A DNA stretch of 32,448 bases from contig JALGZR010000108.1 of assembly GCA_025774805.1 (NCBI GenBank), positions 1 through 32,448 of the forward strand. The letters are read 5' to 3'. Each line of letters opens with the position of its first letter. The stretch's first letter is position 1. The notes below the pieces were generated by a model. It had not been told where the DNA came from and ran no database searches. It saw only the letters and a program-made list of their open reading frames with translations. Shown piece after piece: positions 24,539 through 32,448 of this stretch. The position numbers and the translations under genes were made by a program. The stretch comes from a bacterium (GTDB lineage Bacteria > ARS69).

Positions 24539-26474
24539 AGCACGCCCCGCGACCGGGGGCGGTGTCCACCGCGATCCGCCCGCCGTGATTCGTGACGACC
24601 CGGTGGCAGACGGCGAGCCCGAAGCCGTGCCCCGACGGCTTCGTCGTGAAGTGGGGCTCGAAGATCCGGTCTCGCAACGCCCCGCTCACGCCCGGACCGT
24701 CGTCGGTCACGCGGAATCCCGCCCGAGGCCCTTCCCGGAAGGTCTCGATCGTCAGAGTCCCCCCGTCGGGCCTCACCTCCCGGGTCGCCTCGGCGCCGTT
24801 CCCGATCAGGTTGAGAAGCACCTGGCGGAGCTGTTGCGGGTCGGCGAACAGGGGGAGAGGCTCCTTCGCGAGCTCGACCCGGAACGTGATGCGATCGTAC
24901 TTGTTTTGGGGACGTATCAGGTCGACGGTGCTCTGAACCAGGGCGTTGAGATCGATGTCTTCGGGAGAGGACTCCTTGCGGGCCGACTGGAGCAGGCCGT
25001 CGGTCAGCTTGCGCATCTCCGCCACCTGGTCGGAGATGAGCTGCGCGCTGATCTTCACCTTCTCCAGATTCCGGGAGTTCGATCCCCTCGCCAAAGTGAG
25101 CGGGATGAGCTCCGCCCGCCCCCCGATCGCCATGAGATAGTTGTTGAGCTCGTGGCCGATCTCGCCGGCCATCTCGCCCATGGCCGACAGGCGCTCGCTC
25201 GTCACGAGCCGCTCTTCCATCTGCTTGAGCGCCGTCACGTCCTTCGTGATCTGCAGTACGCCGGTCGGGCTTCCTTCGGCGTCGCGCAGGAGAGAGTGCG
25301 TGACGAGGAGCTTCCGGGTGGACGGCCCCTCGGACGGAGCCCAGGTCGGGCGCTCGCCTTCGTAGACCAGCGGCCTTCCGGTAGAACGCACCGCGGGGAG
25401 GATCGAGTCAAGCCTTCGGGAGGGGTCGCAAGTGTAGGGATCGATCTTCTTCCCGACGATCCACTGCGGCTTCTCACCGAAGATCTCCTCGCTGGGGGAG
25501 TTCGCCGAGGTGATCGTGCCGTCGAGATCAGCCACCAGAACGCTCGCGCCGATGTTCTCCACGATGTCGGCCAGGTGCTTCCGGGTCTCTTCGATCTCCC
25601 GGGTCTTCTCCCGCACCCGTCTCTCGAGATCCCGTCCCCAGAGGCTCTGTCGCCGGAGGGCGGTGCGGAGGCGATCGGCCATTCGATTGAACGAGCGGAT
25701 GAGCACGCCCACCTCGTCGCTCGGCCCCGGCTCCAGATGGACGTCGAGATCCCCGCAGGAGATCCGGTGTGCGGCTCGGGCCAGCTCCTGGATGGGGCCG
25801 ACGATCGTGCCGACCAGAAACAGCGTGCCGAGAATCCCGAGCGTGATCACAATCAGCGTGCTGACCACGGCTTGGGTTCGCATCTGCTCGGCCCGGCGCT
25901 CCGAGGGTCGAAGATCGAGGCCGAAGCGAATCGAGCCGACCGCCGCGAGCTCCCGCTCGAGCCCGCCTCCGAGCGTTCCCGGTCGGACGGGAGACATCGT
26001 CTTCGCACCGGATACCGGCGCGACGACGTCGAGGACGGGGATCCCGTCGTCCCGGAGGACCGTGGCGCGGCGACTCGGTGTGCGATAGAAATCCAGCGGC
26101 GCCTCCTCGTCGAGGCGGGCTTTCGTGGCAGGGGAGCAGCGCCCGCGCCAGGAGGCGAGCTCTCCCCGCTCTCCGTGCACGACGAGGTACAGGATGTCCG
26201 GGGTTCGCTCGACGGCCTCCAGCATGCCGTTGAGAGACCCGGGGTCGTTCGCCTCGACGCCCTTCGCCACCGCTTCCGTGACGACCGCGGCCCACTCCTC
26301 CGCGTGGTGGAGGAGGGCCTCCCGCTGCCCCTGTTCGACCTGGATCGCGAACAGGGTCGAGAGCAGGACGGAGATCATCACCAGGAACGAGGCGACGGCG
26401 AGCGTCGCCTTGAAGCCCAAGCTCCTCGCCATGACGCGGAGTCGGACCCGTTCCCGGATCCGCAGGCTGTTCAT
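24399..26474 (-). CDS. Membrane sensor histidine kinase (periplasmic sensor, HAMP, PAS, HisKA, HATPase)
   Basis: The 691-aa protein has a first transmembrane helix near residues 22-46 and a periplasmic sensor region to about 195. A second helix lies at about 198-220, followed by a HAMP domain (VGPIQELARAAHRISCGDL). A coiled coil leads into a PAS domain (VENIGASVLVADLDGTITSA). The phosphoacceptor is His441 in MGEMAGEIGHELNN. The ATP-binding domain shows QVLLNLIGNGAEA (N box), TDDGPGVSG (G1), FEPHFTTK (F) and GHGFGLAV (G2), so it should be active. After the usual end (FTVQLG) about 45 Ala/Pro/Ser-rich residues overlap the convergent lipoprotein gene. No response regulator is adjacent; the signal is unknown. 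Confidence 0.92.
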   Translation of the reverse strand: MNSLRIRERVRLRVMARSLGFKATLAVASFLVMISVLLSTLFAIQVEQGQREALLHHAEEWAAVVTEAVAKGVEANDPGSLNGMLEAVERTPDILYLVVHGERGELASWRGRCSPATKARLDEEAPLDFYRTPSRRATVLRDDGIPVLDVVAPVSGAKTMSPVRPGTLGGGLERELAAVGSIRFGLDLRPSERRAEQMRTQAVVSTLIVITLGILGTLFLVGTIVGPIQELARAAHRISCGDLDVHLEPGPSDEVGVLIRSFNRMADRLRTALRRQSLWGRDLERRVREKTREIEETRKHLADIVENIGASVLVADLDGTITSANSPSEEIFGEKPQWIVGKKIDPYTCDPSRRLDSILPAVRSTGRPLVYEGERPTWAPSEGPSTRKLLVTHSLLRDAEGSPTGVLQITKDVTALKQMEERLVTSERLSAMGEMAGEIGHELNNYLMAIGGRAELIPLTLARGSNSRNLEKVKISAQLISDQVAEMRKLTDGLLQSARKESSPEDIDLNALVQSTVDLIRPQNKYDRITFRVELAKEPLPLFADPQQLRQVLLNLIGNGAEATREVRPDGGTLTIETFREGPRAGFRVTDDGPGVSGALRDRIFEPHFTTKPSGHGFGLAVCHRVVTNHGGRIAVDTAPGRGACFTVQLGIREAAPAAASPPSSRETAPALSSPLPSPGTGSPSSRCGHP

Positions 26475-26668
26475 GAGGATCCCGTTCCCTCAGTCAGGAG
26501 CGGCCGCCGATCCCGCCGCGCCGGGTGGTCTCCGACCCCGGAACTCCCCGGCACGACGGGGCCCTTCGGACAGGGCGTGATTCACCCTCCGTCGAGCACC
26601 TCTCGCTTCACACTAAGATTCGGCCATATTAGCAAAGAGCTTGAGAGCCACCCCGACCGGAGATCGAC

Positions 26669-26932
26669 GTGAGCAACTCCCGCCGCCCCGGAGCCCCCGT
26701 CCCTCCGTCCGAGGCCGAGGTGGACGCGGTCGGCCTCCTCTGCCCGATTCCGCTGATCCGCCTCGCCGAGAAGGTCCGGGCCCTGCCTCCCGGAGGGGTG
26801 GCCCGCCTGCTCACGGACGATCCGGCCGCCGAGGAGGACGTCCGCCTCTGGTGCCGGAGTCACGGCCACAAGCTGCTCTCCGTCGAGGTGACGGGCCCCG
26901 TGCGCCGTATCCGGGTCCGCCGCTCGGCCTGA
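26669..26932 (+). CDS. TusA/SirA-like sulfur-carrier protein
   Basis: The 87-aa protein starts at GTG 26669 with GGAG 6 nt upstream. It contains the family core VDAVGLLCPIPLIRLAEKV with the CPxP motif. Then come GGVARLLTDDPAAEEDVRLW and SHGHKLLSVEV, the expected order for the small alpha/beta TusA fold. The CPxP cysteine carries persulfide sulfur in this family, for tRNA thiolation or other sulfur relay. The partner is unknown; the ThiI-like PP-loop enzyme 11 kb upstream is a possible but untested consumer. About 15 extra residues at the N-terminus are not conserved. It is divergent from the histidine kinase gene. Confidence 0.88.
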   Translation: MSNSRRPGAPVPPSEAEVDAVGLLCPIPLIRLAEKVRALPPGGVARLLTDDPAAEEDVRLWCRSHGHKLLSVEVTGPVRRIRVRRSA

Positions 26933-27135
26933 GGGAGGCCGGGGTGGGGGGTGTCGGCGTCGGGTCCGAGGAAACCCTCCCGGGGCCCGGAGCGCTTCCT
27001 CGAGCGGCCTCGGGCGGGCCCGCGTTCGGGGGTCGTTCGGAGACCAGAGAACGCAAGAATCGAGTCAAGACCTCGCTCCGTTGCGCCGATTCCACGAGCG
27101 CAAGGGTATCCATGAGCCCGACGAGGAGGAAACGA

Positions 27136-29199
27136 ATGCCTTCGAACAAGTGCCCCTTCGGTCCCGGGGGATTGGCTCTCGGGATGGCGCTGGCGGGGAT
27201 GCTCGTGGCCGGTACCGCTCAGGCGGCAGGAACATCTTTCGATGGAGTGAGCGGCCTTCTTCGCGTCCAATCGGCATCCCCATCGGCGACCGGCTACGTC
27301 TCGGCAACGGTGTACGGTCTCGTCACTCGGGAGTACTACACACGCGATCAGAGCATTCGCTCCCGCGACGAGGTCATCAAGTACGGCGCCGGACGACTGA
27401 GTCTGGGCTACGCGGCGAGTCCCTATGTGGAGCTCGCGGTCAGCGGTCTCGTGGAAGGCCAACTGGCCCACCCGGAGATCGCGGGCGAGGACCGGGCGGT
27501 CGGGATCTCGGACGTGGCCCTCAGCGTGAAGACCCTACTCACCCCGGCGCAGCGACGGGACTGGATGCTCGGAGTCGGGTTGTCCGTCGCGACGGCTACG
27601 GGCGATGACGGTGCCTTCACGGGGAGCTGGGACTCGGAGGGCGTCGACATCGCGGGACGCCTGGCCCTGTCCTACTCGCACCTGCGCGCCGACCAGAGGC
27701 CCGACGTCCGATTCCACCTCAATGCGGGGTACCTCAATCGCACGGGCAGCTTCGACGAGGTCGCCTGGGCGATGACCCGTATGGGGCCGACCCCCGCGCG
27801 TTCCGTCCTGCACGGGGATCAATTCCTCTACGGCGCCGGCATCGAGATTCCGGTGCCGAATCACCTGACGTTCTTCGCCGAGCGGAGCGGTGAGCACGAC
27901 ATCGATTCCCCGGCCGAGTTCAAGTACAACCCCATGCGCGTGACTCCGGGCATCCGTCTGCACAATCGATCGGGCTCGTTCGTCTGGACGAACGGGGTGG
28001 AGCTCTCCGTCGCCGACGAGCTCTCCGGTCCGACGTGGCAGGTGGTCAGCGGCCTGACCTTCGGTGGATTCGTCGCTCCGGTTCAGGGGGGCCTGCTCGG
28101 CATCGTCCGCGACTCCGAGACCGGCGAGCCGATCGCCGGGGCCCGCATCGGGGTCCGGAACAGCGTGGAGGACCCCGTCGTCGCCGACGCCGACGGCCGG
28201 TTCCGGAAGACGCTCGACGAGGGCTACGCGGTTCTGGAGCTCTCCGCCGAGGGATACAACGCGAAGACTCGGGTCGTGGAGATCAAGGGCCACGAGACCG
28301 AGGAGTTCGACTTCACGATGATGCGTCGAAACGTCTTCGGTGGCGTGCGGGGGCGCATCCGTGACCGGGAGACCGGCAATCCTCTGTTCGGTCGCGTTCG
28401 GGTGACCGGGACCGAGCGCTGGGTCGAGACCGATCCGGCGACCGGCGCCTACGTCATCGAGCGGGTGAACGAGGGCGAGGTCGACCTGGAGTTCGAGGCC
28501 CGGAACTACATGACGGCAACGCGCTCGACCAAGATCTTGGCGGGAGAGATGGTCGCTCAGGACATCTCACTGAGCCGCGATCTCACGGCGACGATGGGTG
28601 TCCTGTCCGGCTACGTTCACGACCTGAAGACGGGCAAGAGCATCCCGGCCACGGTCACCGCACGGGGCAAGACGACGCAGACCGCCTCGGTCGATCCGAC
28701 GACCGGTCTTTACGAGCTCGAGCTCGAGGCCGGGACGTACAACCTCTCCGTGACGAGCCCGGGTCACATCGCCCAGGTCGAGTCGGTGGTCATCGAAGAG
28801 ACGGAGGCCGCGGTTCGAAACTTCCACCTGGGCATTCTCCCTCAGAAGATGACACTCAAGGGCGTCTACTTCGACTCGGGGACCGCCAGCATCAAGCAGG
28901 ATTCCTACACCACGCTGGCGGAGGCGGCCAAGTTCCTGCTCGACAACCCGACGGTCCGCGTCGTGATCGAGGGTCATACGGACAGCCAGGGCAGTCTGTC
29001 CACGAACCTGGCGCTCTCCCAGCGGCGGGCGGACGCGGTCATGAAGTACCTCGTCGTGAATCACGGTGTGGAGCCGTCCCGACTCAGCGCCAAGGGCCTG
29101 GGCCCGAACCACCCTATCGCCAGCAACGACAACCGTGATGGGCGGGCGCTGAATCGTCGCATCGAGTTCAGCCTCCTAGACCGCGCTTCAAAGCAGTGA
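27136..29199 (+). CDS. OmpA-family outer-membrane protein with three carboxypeptidase-regulatory-like repeats
   Basis: GAGGAGGA sits just before ATG 27136; ATG 27112 in frame is less likely. The 687-aa product has a signal peptide (ALGMALAGMLVAGTAQAAG). A region of about 270 residues rich in alternating strands follows, probably a beta-barrel. Then come three related modules beginning near residues 316 (GLLGIVRDSETGEPIAGARI), 401 (GVRGRIRDRETGNPLFGRVR) and 487 (GVLSGYVHDLKTGKSIPATV), each like a carboxypeptidase-regulatory domain. The OmpA C-terminal domain starts near 576 (VYFDSGTASI). It carries the peptidoglycan-contact Asp and Arg in IEGHTDSQG and ALNRRIEF. It should link outer membrane and cell wall. 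Two hairpins end the unit. Confidence 0.92.
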   Translation: MPSNKCPFGPGGLALGMALAGMLVAGTAQAAGTSFDGVSGLLRVQSASPSATGYVSATVYGLVTREYYTRDQSIRSRDEVIKYGAGRLSLGYAASPYVELAVSGLVEGQLAHPEIAGEDRAVGISDVALSVKTLLTPAQRRDWMLGVGLSVATATGDDGAFTGSWDSEGVDIAGRLALSYSHLRADQRPDVRFHLNAGYLNRTGSFDEVAWAMTRMGPTPARSVLHGDQFLYGAGIEIPVPNHLTFFAERSGEHDIDSPAEFKYNPMRVTPGIRLHNRSGSFVWTNGVELSVADELSGPTWQVVSGLTFGGFVAPVQGGLLGIVRDSETGEPIAGARIGVRNSVEDPVVADADGRFRKTLDEGYAVLELSAEGYNAKTRVVEIKGHETEEFDFTMMRRNVFGGVRGRIRDRETGNPLFGRVRVTGTERWVETDPATGAYVIERVNEGEVDLEFEARNYMTATRSTKILAGEMVAQDISLSRDLTATMGVLSGYVHDLKTGKSIPATVTARGKTTQTASVDPTTGLYELELEAGTYNLSVTSPGHIAQVESVVIEETEAAVRNFHLGILPQKMTLKGVYFDSGTASIKQDSYTTLAEAAKFLLDNPTVRVVIEGHTDSQGSLSTNLALSQRRADAVMKYLVVNHGVEPSRLSAKGLGPNHPIASNDNRDGRALNRRIEFSLLDRASKQ

Positions 29200-29216
29200 G
29201 CGCCCGCGCGCTCACT
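29195..29216 (+). terminator. Perfect hairpin at the OmpA-family stop codon
   Basis: AGTGAGCGC pairs with GCGCTCACT around CCGC. The stem contains the stop codon TGA and lacks a T-run, so it is more likely an mRNA-end stabiliser than a terminator by itself. A stronger one follows. Confidence 0.4.
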
Positions 29217-29235
29217 CCGGGCTCTGGATATCCGA

Positions 29236-29262
29236 GGGCCCCGTCTCCGGACGGGGCCCTTT
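29236..29262 (+). terminator. Rho-independent terminator after the OmpA-family gene
   Basis: GGGCCCCGTC (29236-29245) pairs perfectly with GACGGGGCCC (29250-29259) around TCCG. TTT follows. Confidence 0.8.
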
Positions 29263-29302
29263 GGCGTTGCGGCAATGCGGCCCTGAGCGCATAGTGAACA
29301 AG

Positions 29303-30109
29303 ATGAGCCGTCTCACCGGTTTCCCGACGAAGCGGAGAAGGAGCCCGATTCTCCTCTCCGCTGCGGCCCTCCTGATGCTTCCCGGCGGCGGGGGAGAGCC
29401 GGCGTACGCCAAGGGGCTCAAGGAGGAGATCCTCGAGAGCCGGTACGATCGCGGGGACTACGCCTTCTTCATCGGATGGCATGATCCGTGGGACTGGCAG
29501 TTCGACGAGCAGGGTTCTTACGCCTGGCCGGTGGGACTGAAGGTCCGTGTCCGACTCACCGACCGGTTTCGCGCGGAGGGAGACTTCAGCTACTACCGAA
29601 CGAGCAGCGAGACCATCCTCACCGTCAGCCGGTTCTCCGCGCCCCAGTTCGACGGTCTGGTCATGAATATGACTCTGCAGGGCCTTCTCCGGACCGACGG
29701 GCTCATCCGTCCCTACGTCGGGGGAGGAGTGGTCTTCGTGTCGCTCGCGAACGACTTCGTCGTCGTTCGCCCCGACGTGCGGGCGGCCGATCCCGGCAAT
29801 CCCGATCAGAGGACCATTGCGAAGTGGAGCCAGTTCGACGTCGGAGTCCAAGGCGTGGTCGGGTGCGACTTCATGCTGCTGAGCCGGGCGTTTCCCTTCG
29901 TCGAGTTTCGATACATCTCCGGCGAGCTGGGCATCGACGACTCCGACGTCAAGATCGGCCAGTTCTCTCTGCCGAGTCTGGAGCTGACGTTCGAGGAGCT
30001 GGAGACGGTGCCCGAGGACGGAGGGTTCGACTCCCGGGGACGCAATTACGAACATGGCTATGATTGGTCGGGTCCGATCGTCATGGTCGGATTGAAGATC
30101 CGATTCTGA
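29303..30109 (+). CDS. Small outer-membrane beta-barrel-like protein
   Basis: The product is about 268 aa from ATG 29303. GTG 29294 and ATG 29261 are other starts, and none has a clear ribosome site. A signal sequence follows a basic N-region (SPILLSAAALLMLPGG, then a cut near AYAKG). The mature part alternates hydrophobic and polar residues: PVGLKVRVRLTDRFRAEGDF, RTDGLIRPYVGGGVVFVSLA and FVEFRYISGELGI. It ends GPIVMVGLKIRF, the usual barrel end with a terminal Phe. The size and blocks fit an OmpW/OprF-like 8-strand barrel, but I cannot assign a named family. It follows the OmpA-family terminator and precedes its own stop by only a few nt from a promoter for the next gene. Confidence 0.8.
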   Translation: MSRLTGFPTKRRRSPILLSAAALLMLPGGGGEPAYAKGLKEEILESRYDRGDYAFFIGWHDPWDWQFDEQGSYAWPVGLKVRVRLTDRFRAEGDFSYYRTSSETILTVSRFSAPQFDGLVMNMTLQGLLRTDGLIRPYVGGGVVFVSLANDFVVVRPDVRAADPGNPDQRTIAKWSQFDVGVQGVVGCDFMLLSRAFPFVEFRYISGELGIDDSDVKIGQFSLPSLELTFEELETVPEDGGFDSRGRNYEHGYDWSGPIVMVGLKIRF

Positions 30110-30120
30110 CCTGGTACACT
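30092..30120 (+). promoter_or_regulatory. Candidate promoter for the beta-helix gene, inside the end of the barrel gene
   Basis: TTGAAG (4/6) and TACACT (4/6) are separated by 17 nt. The -35 lies in the last codons of the preceding gene. The -10 ends 54 nt before GTG 30175. Confidence 0.45.
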
Positions 30121-30174
30121 GGCAGGGCTCCCCGTTCTCCTGCCGAGAAGTCGATATCCCCTGGGAGAGACCTC

Positions 30175-31968
30175 GTGGAGATGCGGTTCCTGGGACGAGC
30201 GGCCGGACGAGCCGCCGGCTTCGCGCTCGCGATCGGGCTGCTCGCTGTCGACTCGGCCCGGGGCGACGTGATACGCGTGCCGGTCGACATCCCGGACCTC
30301 CGACTCGCCTTCAACAGCGTGGCCGCGGGGGACACGATCCGAATCGCGGGCAACGGCGGCTCCACCTACTACGTGAACCGGGGCGTCGGCGTCGACCTCA
30401 AGGTCCGCGACGATCTCACGGTTCAGGGTGGCTGGCGCATCGACTTCGCGGTCCGGGATCCGCGCGTCTACGTCACCGTGATCCGGGACGACACGATCAC
30501 CTTCGATCGGCCGCTGATCCGAATCGACGGGTCACACAAGGTCGTGGTCGACGGGATCCAGTTCCACGGAGGGCGGCATGCGATCCTCGCCCAGGACGCG
30601 GCCGACCTGACGGTTCGGACCTGCCTCATGAGCGATCACCTGAGTCTATCCGAGGGAACCGGCGGGGGCGCGATCCGCATGCTCGGCGGCCGATTGCACG
30701 CGGAAGACACCCGAATCCAGCGGGTCGTTTCGCGATCCTCAGGAGCGGGGATCTACTTGAACGGGTTGGACGCGGCGACGATCCTGAACGTCACGTTGAG
30801 CGAGGCCCTCAGTCAGCAACCGATCGTCCGCACACCGGGGGCCGGGATCTACGCCGCCGACGTCGACACCCTCCGCCTCGAAGGCACGACGTTGAGCACC
30901 GGCACGACGTTCGACCTCGGGGGGCTTCTCCACGCCCTCCGCACCTCGGTGGTCGTGACCGGTGGGGAATTCTCCGCCGGATCGGCCACTTTCGGCGGAG
31001 GGGCGGTCTCACTCGTCGATTGTCCGTCCGCATCGTTCGACGATTGTACATTCGAGTTCTGCCGGGCGAACGAGGGCGGCGCGATCCACTCGACCCGAAC
31101 GACCGCTCTGTCCATCGAGAACTCGCGCTTCGCCTCGAACCGGACGTTAGGCGAAGGGGGAGCGATCTGGCTCGAGTCCACGTCGTTCAGCATTGTCGAC
31201 TGCGAGTTCGACCACAACCACTCGGAGACACCGCCCTTTCGAGCCGATCGGGGGGGAGCGGTCCGGAGTCTGATGAGCAACGGGACGGTTCGCGGGACGA
31301 CGTTTCGAAACGAAAGGGCGATGAGAGCGGGGGGCGCCTGGGCCCAGGTCGGGGGCGACGTCTCCATGAGAGCGTGCGACTTCCGAGGCAACGACGCCGA
31401 ACTCTACGGGGGAGCGCTTCAGATCGAGCTCGGAGGAAAGATCACCGTCCGCGACTGTCTCTTCGAAGGAAACTCCGCGAAGTTCGGCGGGTGCCTCGCC
31501 GGCTCCTTCACGGGCGAGTTCGAAGTCGAAGGAACCACCATGACCGGCAACGCCGGCCGAAGCGCCGGGGCCGCACTGTTCGTCGACACGGGCGCGCGGG
31601 TTCACGTCCTCGACTCCATCCTCTGCTGCGCGACTCGAGGTGATCTTGTCTTCTGCTCGTCCGCGGTGGCGGAGTTTTCCCATTGTGACATCTGGAATGA
31701 TGACGCGGTCAACGTGCGCGGGGAGTTCGGGGGCGGGTGCATCTACCCGATCGGAACCGACTCCAACTTCTCCGAGAATCCCCTGTTCTGTGATCCCGCC
31801 GGATCTGACGACTACCGGATCTTCGAGAGCTCTCCCTGCCACGGGGCGGCGAGCGACGGCGGAGACATCGGTTGGGCCGGGGTCGGGTGTGCGGCCCCGG
31901 CGCCGCTCCACTTCGAGACCTCCAGCTGGGGCTCTCTCAAGGCCCGATATCGGGACGGGCGCCCCTGA
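30175..31968 (+). CDS. Secreted right-handed beta-helix repeat protein
   Basis: GGGAGAG lies 5-6 nt before GTG 30175; ATG 30181 is an alternative. The 597-aa product has a signal peptide (AGFALAIGLLAVDSARG). Many parallel beta-helix rungs follow, with repeated GGA[IV] motifs (GGGAIRML, NEGGAIHS, EGGAIWLE, GGALQIEL). These motifs resemble polymorphic outer-membrane and pectate-lyase-like proteins. Repeated phrases such as DCTFEFCRANEGGAI and DCLFEGNSAKFGGCL show the repeat period. Near the end, NPLFCDPAGSDDYRI and SPCHGA are the usual closing rung. The last residues SSWGSLKARYR may be a sorting tail. It is probably cell-surface or secreted, with no catalytic residues that I can identify. Confidence 0.87.
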   Translation: MEMRFLGRAAGRAAGFALAIGLLAVDSARGDVIRVPVDIPDLRLAFNSVAAGDTIRIAGNGGSTYYVNRGVGVDLKVRDDLTVQGGWRIDFAVRDPRVYVTVIRDDTITFDRPLIRIDGSHKVVVDGIQFHGGRHAILAQDAADLTVRTCLMSDHLSLSEGTGGGAIRMLGGRLHAEDTRIQRVVSRSSGAGIYLNGLDAATILNVTLSEALSQQPIVRTPGAGIYAADVDTLRLEGTTLSTGTTFDLGGLLHALRTSVVVTGGEFSAGSATFGGGAVSLVDCPSASFDDCTFEFCRANEGGAIHSTRTTALSIENSRFASNRTLGEGGAIWLESTSFSIVDCEFDHNHSETPPFRADRGGAVRSLMSNGTVRGTTFRNERAMRAGGAWAQVGGDVSMRACDFRGNDAELYGGALQIELGGKITVRDCLFEGNSAKFGGCLAGSFTGEFEVEGTTMTGNAGRSAGAALFVDTGARVHVLDSILCCATRGDLVFCSSAVAEFSHCDIWNDDAVNVRGEFGGGCIYPIGTDSNFSENPLFCDPAGSDDYRIFESSPCHGAASDGGDIGWAGVGCAAPAPLHFETSSWGSLKARYRDGRP

Positions 31969-32089
31969 CCGAATCCGGGGGTTCTTTCGCCTTTCTGGGG
32001 TTCCCTGGCCTGCGTCCCTCTCCGGGCGTGGCGGGCCGCCGCGGCTGCAGAGACAGAGGCGAGTGAGATCTGCACGGCAGGGTGGCTCC

Positions 32090-32106
32090 CCGCCGGGGCC
32101 CGGCGG
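32090..32106. repeat. Inverted repeat next to a promoter-like site
   Basis: CCGCCGGG and CCCGGCGG flank one central base, a perfect 8-bp inverted repeat. It ends one base before the -35 box at 32108. It could be a terminator remnant for the beta-helix gene or a regulator site. Confidence 0.35.
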
Positions 32107-32107
32107 A

Positions 32108-32137
32108 TTGACCTGCCTTTTGGGACTTTGGTAGAAT
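32108..32137 (+). promoter_or_regulatory. Strong candidate sigma70-type promoter
   Basis: TTGACC (5/6) and TAGAAT (5/6) are separated by 18 nt, the best match in the window. Downstream to the edge I see no convincing complete gene. A perfect palindrome CCGCACGTGCGG lies at 32171-32182, and a TCGGTACCG direct repeat at 32264 and 32276. The stretch 31969-32448 otherwise holds only small, uncertain frames. Confidence 0.55.
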
Positions 32138-32196
32138 CTTCGGACGATCGTCGCCGTCCGTGATCCCGCCCCGCACGTGCGGTCCAGCACTGCACC

Positions 32197-32385
32197 GTGG
32201 ACAACACCCTGCTCTCGAGGACCATGTCGCACGACCGGATCTTTCGGGATCGAACGGCCAGCGTCGGTACCGGAATCGGTACCGAGGAAACCCGTCGCAT
32301 CACCACGACGGCTATTGACGGGCGGTTGGCCGTCGATCTCGGCCCCGCATCACTGAACCCCACACCCCTCCCTGCCATGAGGTGA
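32197..32385 (+). CDS. Doubtful 62-aa open frame
   Basis: The frame runs from GTG 32197 to TGA 32385 and lies downstream of the promoter-like site at 32108-32137. It has no clear ribosome site, no recognisable domain and a weaker third-position GC bias than true genes nearby. The product starts MDNTLLSRTMSHDRIF and contains VGTGIGTEETRRITT. It may be chance coding or an untranslated leader. Confidence 0.2.
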   Translation: MDNTLLSRTMSHDRIFRDRTASVGTGIGTEETRRITTTAIDGRLAVDLGPASLNPTPLPAMR

Positions 32386-32390
32386 TGTTG

Positions 32391-32448
32391 ATGTCGGTTC
32401 GTCTCGCTCCGCCGCCTTTTGTTCTCACGTTGAATTCAGCATCTCGGT
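32391..32448 (+). CDS. Possible start of a gene cut by the window end
   Basis: ATG 32391 follows GAGGTGATG with plausible spacing, and the frame stays open to the last base (MSVRLAPPPFVLTLNSAS). Only 19 codons are visible, so neither identity nor reality can be judged. Confidence 0.25.
   Translation, partial: MSVRLAPPPFVLTLNSASR

Noticed and set aside
26592-26631. A/T-rich patch between the histidine kinase and TusA-like genes as a divergent promoter
   Set aside because: TATTAG and TTGCTA-like boxes exist, but no pair on either strand has good spacing and matches at both boxes.

Overview
The window is about 70% GC. Its coding is bacterial: ATG/GTG starts preceded by GGAGG-type ribosome sites, and operons with 4-nt overlaps. 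Secreted proteins carry lipoboxes, and one ends in a FlgD/T9SS-like C-terminal domain. Other genes include an OmpA/carboxypeptidase-regulatory fusion, sulfatase-like proteins with TPR tails, and ALDH4- and ALDH7-type dehydrogenases. This mix fits an uncultured high-GC Gram-negative bacterium of the FCB side, in the style of Candidatus Eisenbacteria, Krumholzibacteriota or Gemmatimonadota. That placement is inferred from gene content, not from a marker gene. I see no rRNA, tRNA, CRISPR array, prophage or intact insertion sequence.

Layout, left to right. 1-4026: the 3' part of a sulfatase-like hydrolase, a convergent MocR-type regulator whose PLP lysine is replaced, and a secreted CHAT-like protein lacking its catalytic dyad. 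4129-9563: nitrogen and amino-acid metabolism, with glutamine synthetase, a glutamate-semialdehyde (P5C) dehydrogenase with a short internal deletion, an unknown 170-aa protein and an ALDH7-type semialdehyde dehydrogenase, closed by a good terminator. 9606-14570: on the minus strand fumC followed by a membrane glycosyltransferase with TPRs; divergent from it, a 36-aa membrane peptide overlapping a PutP-type Na+/solute symporter. 14730-20910: a ThiI-like PP-loop enzyme coupled to a sulfatase-like/TPR lipoprotein, then a large secreted PHP-domain protein. 21095-23479: a membrane-anchored pseudokinase, a 58-aa histone-fold protein, and convergent rlmN. 23729-26932: an SH3-like lipoprotein whose 3' end overlaps a convergent histidine kinase by 140 nt, and a TusA-like protein. 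27136-31968: cell-envelope genes, namely an OmpA-family protein, a small beta-barrel and a beta-helix repeat protein. The last 480 nt hold a strong promoter-like site and no convincing complete gene.

How the genes may work together. Proline uptake (PutP-like), oxidation of glutamate semialdehyde, ALDH7 chemistry (lysine or pipecolate breakdown), glutamine synthetase and fumarase suggest growth on amino acids feeding the TCA cycle. The envelope genes suggest an active outer membrane. Several proteins keep a fold but have lost the catalytic residues (MocR-like, CHAT-like, pseudokinase). Together with the small histone, these are the most unusual content.
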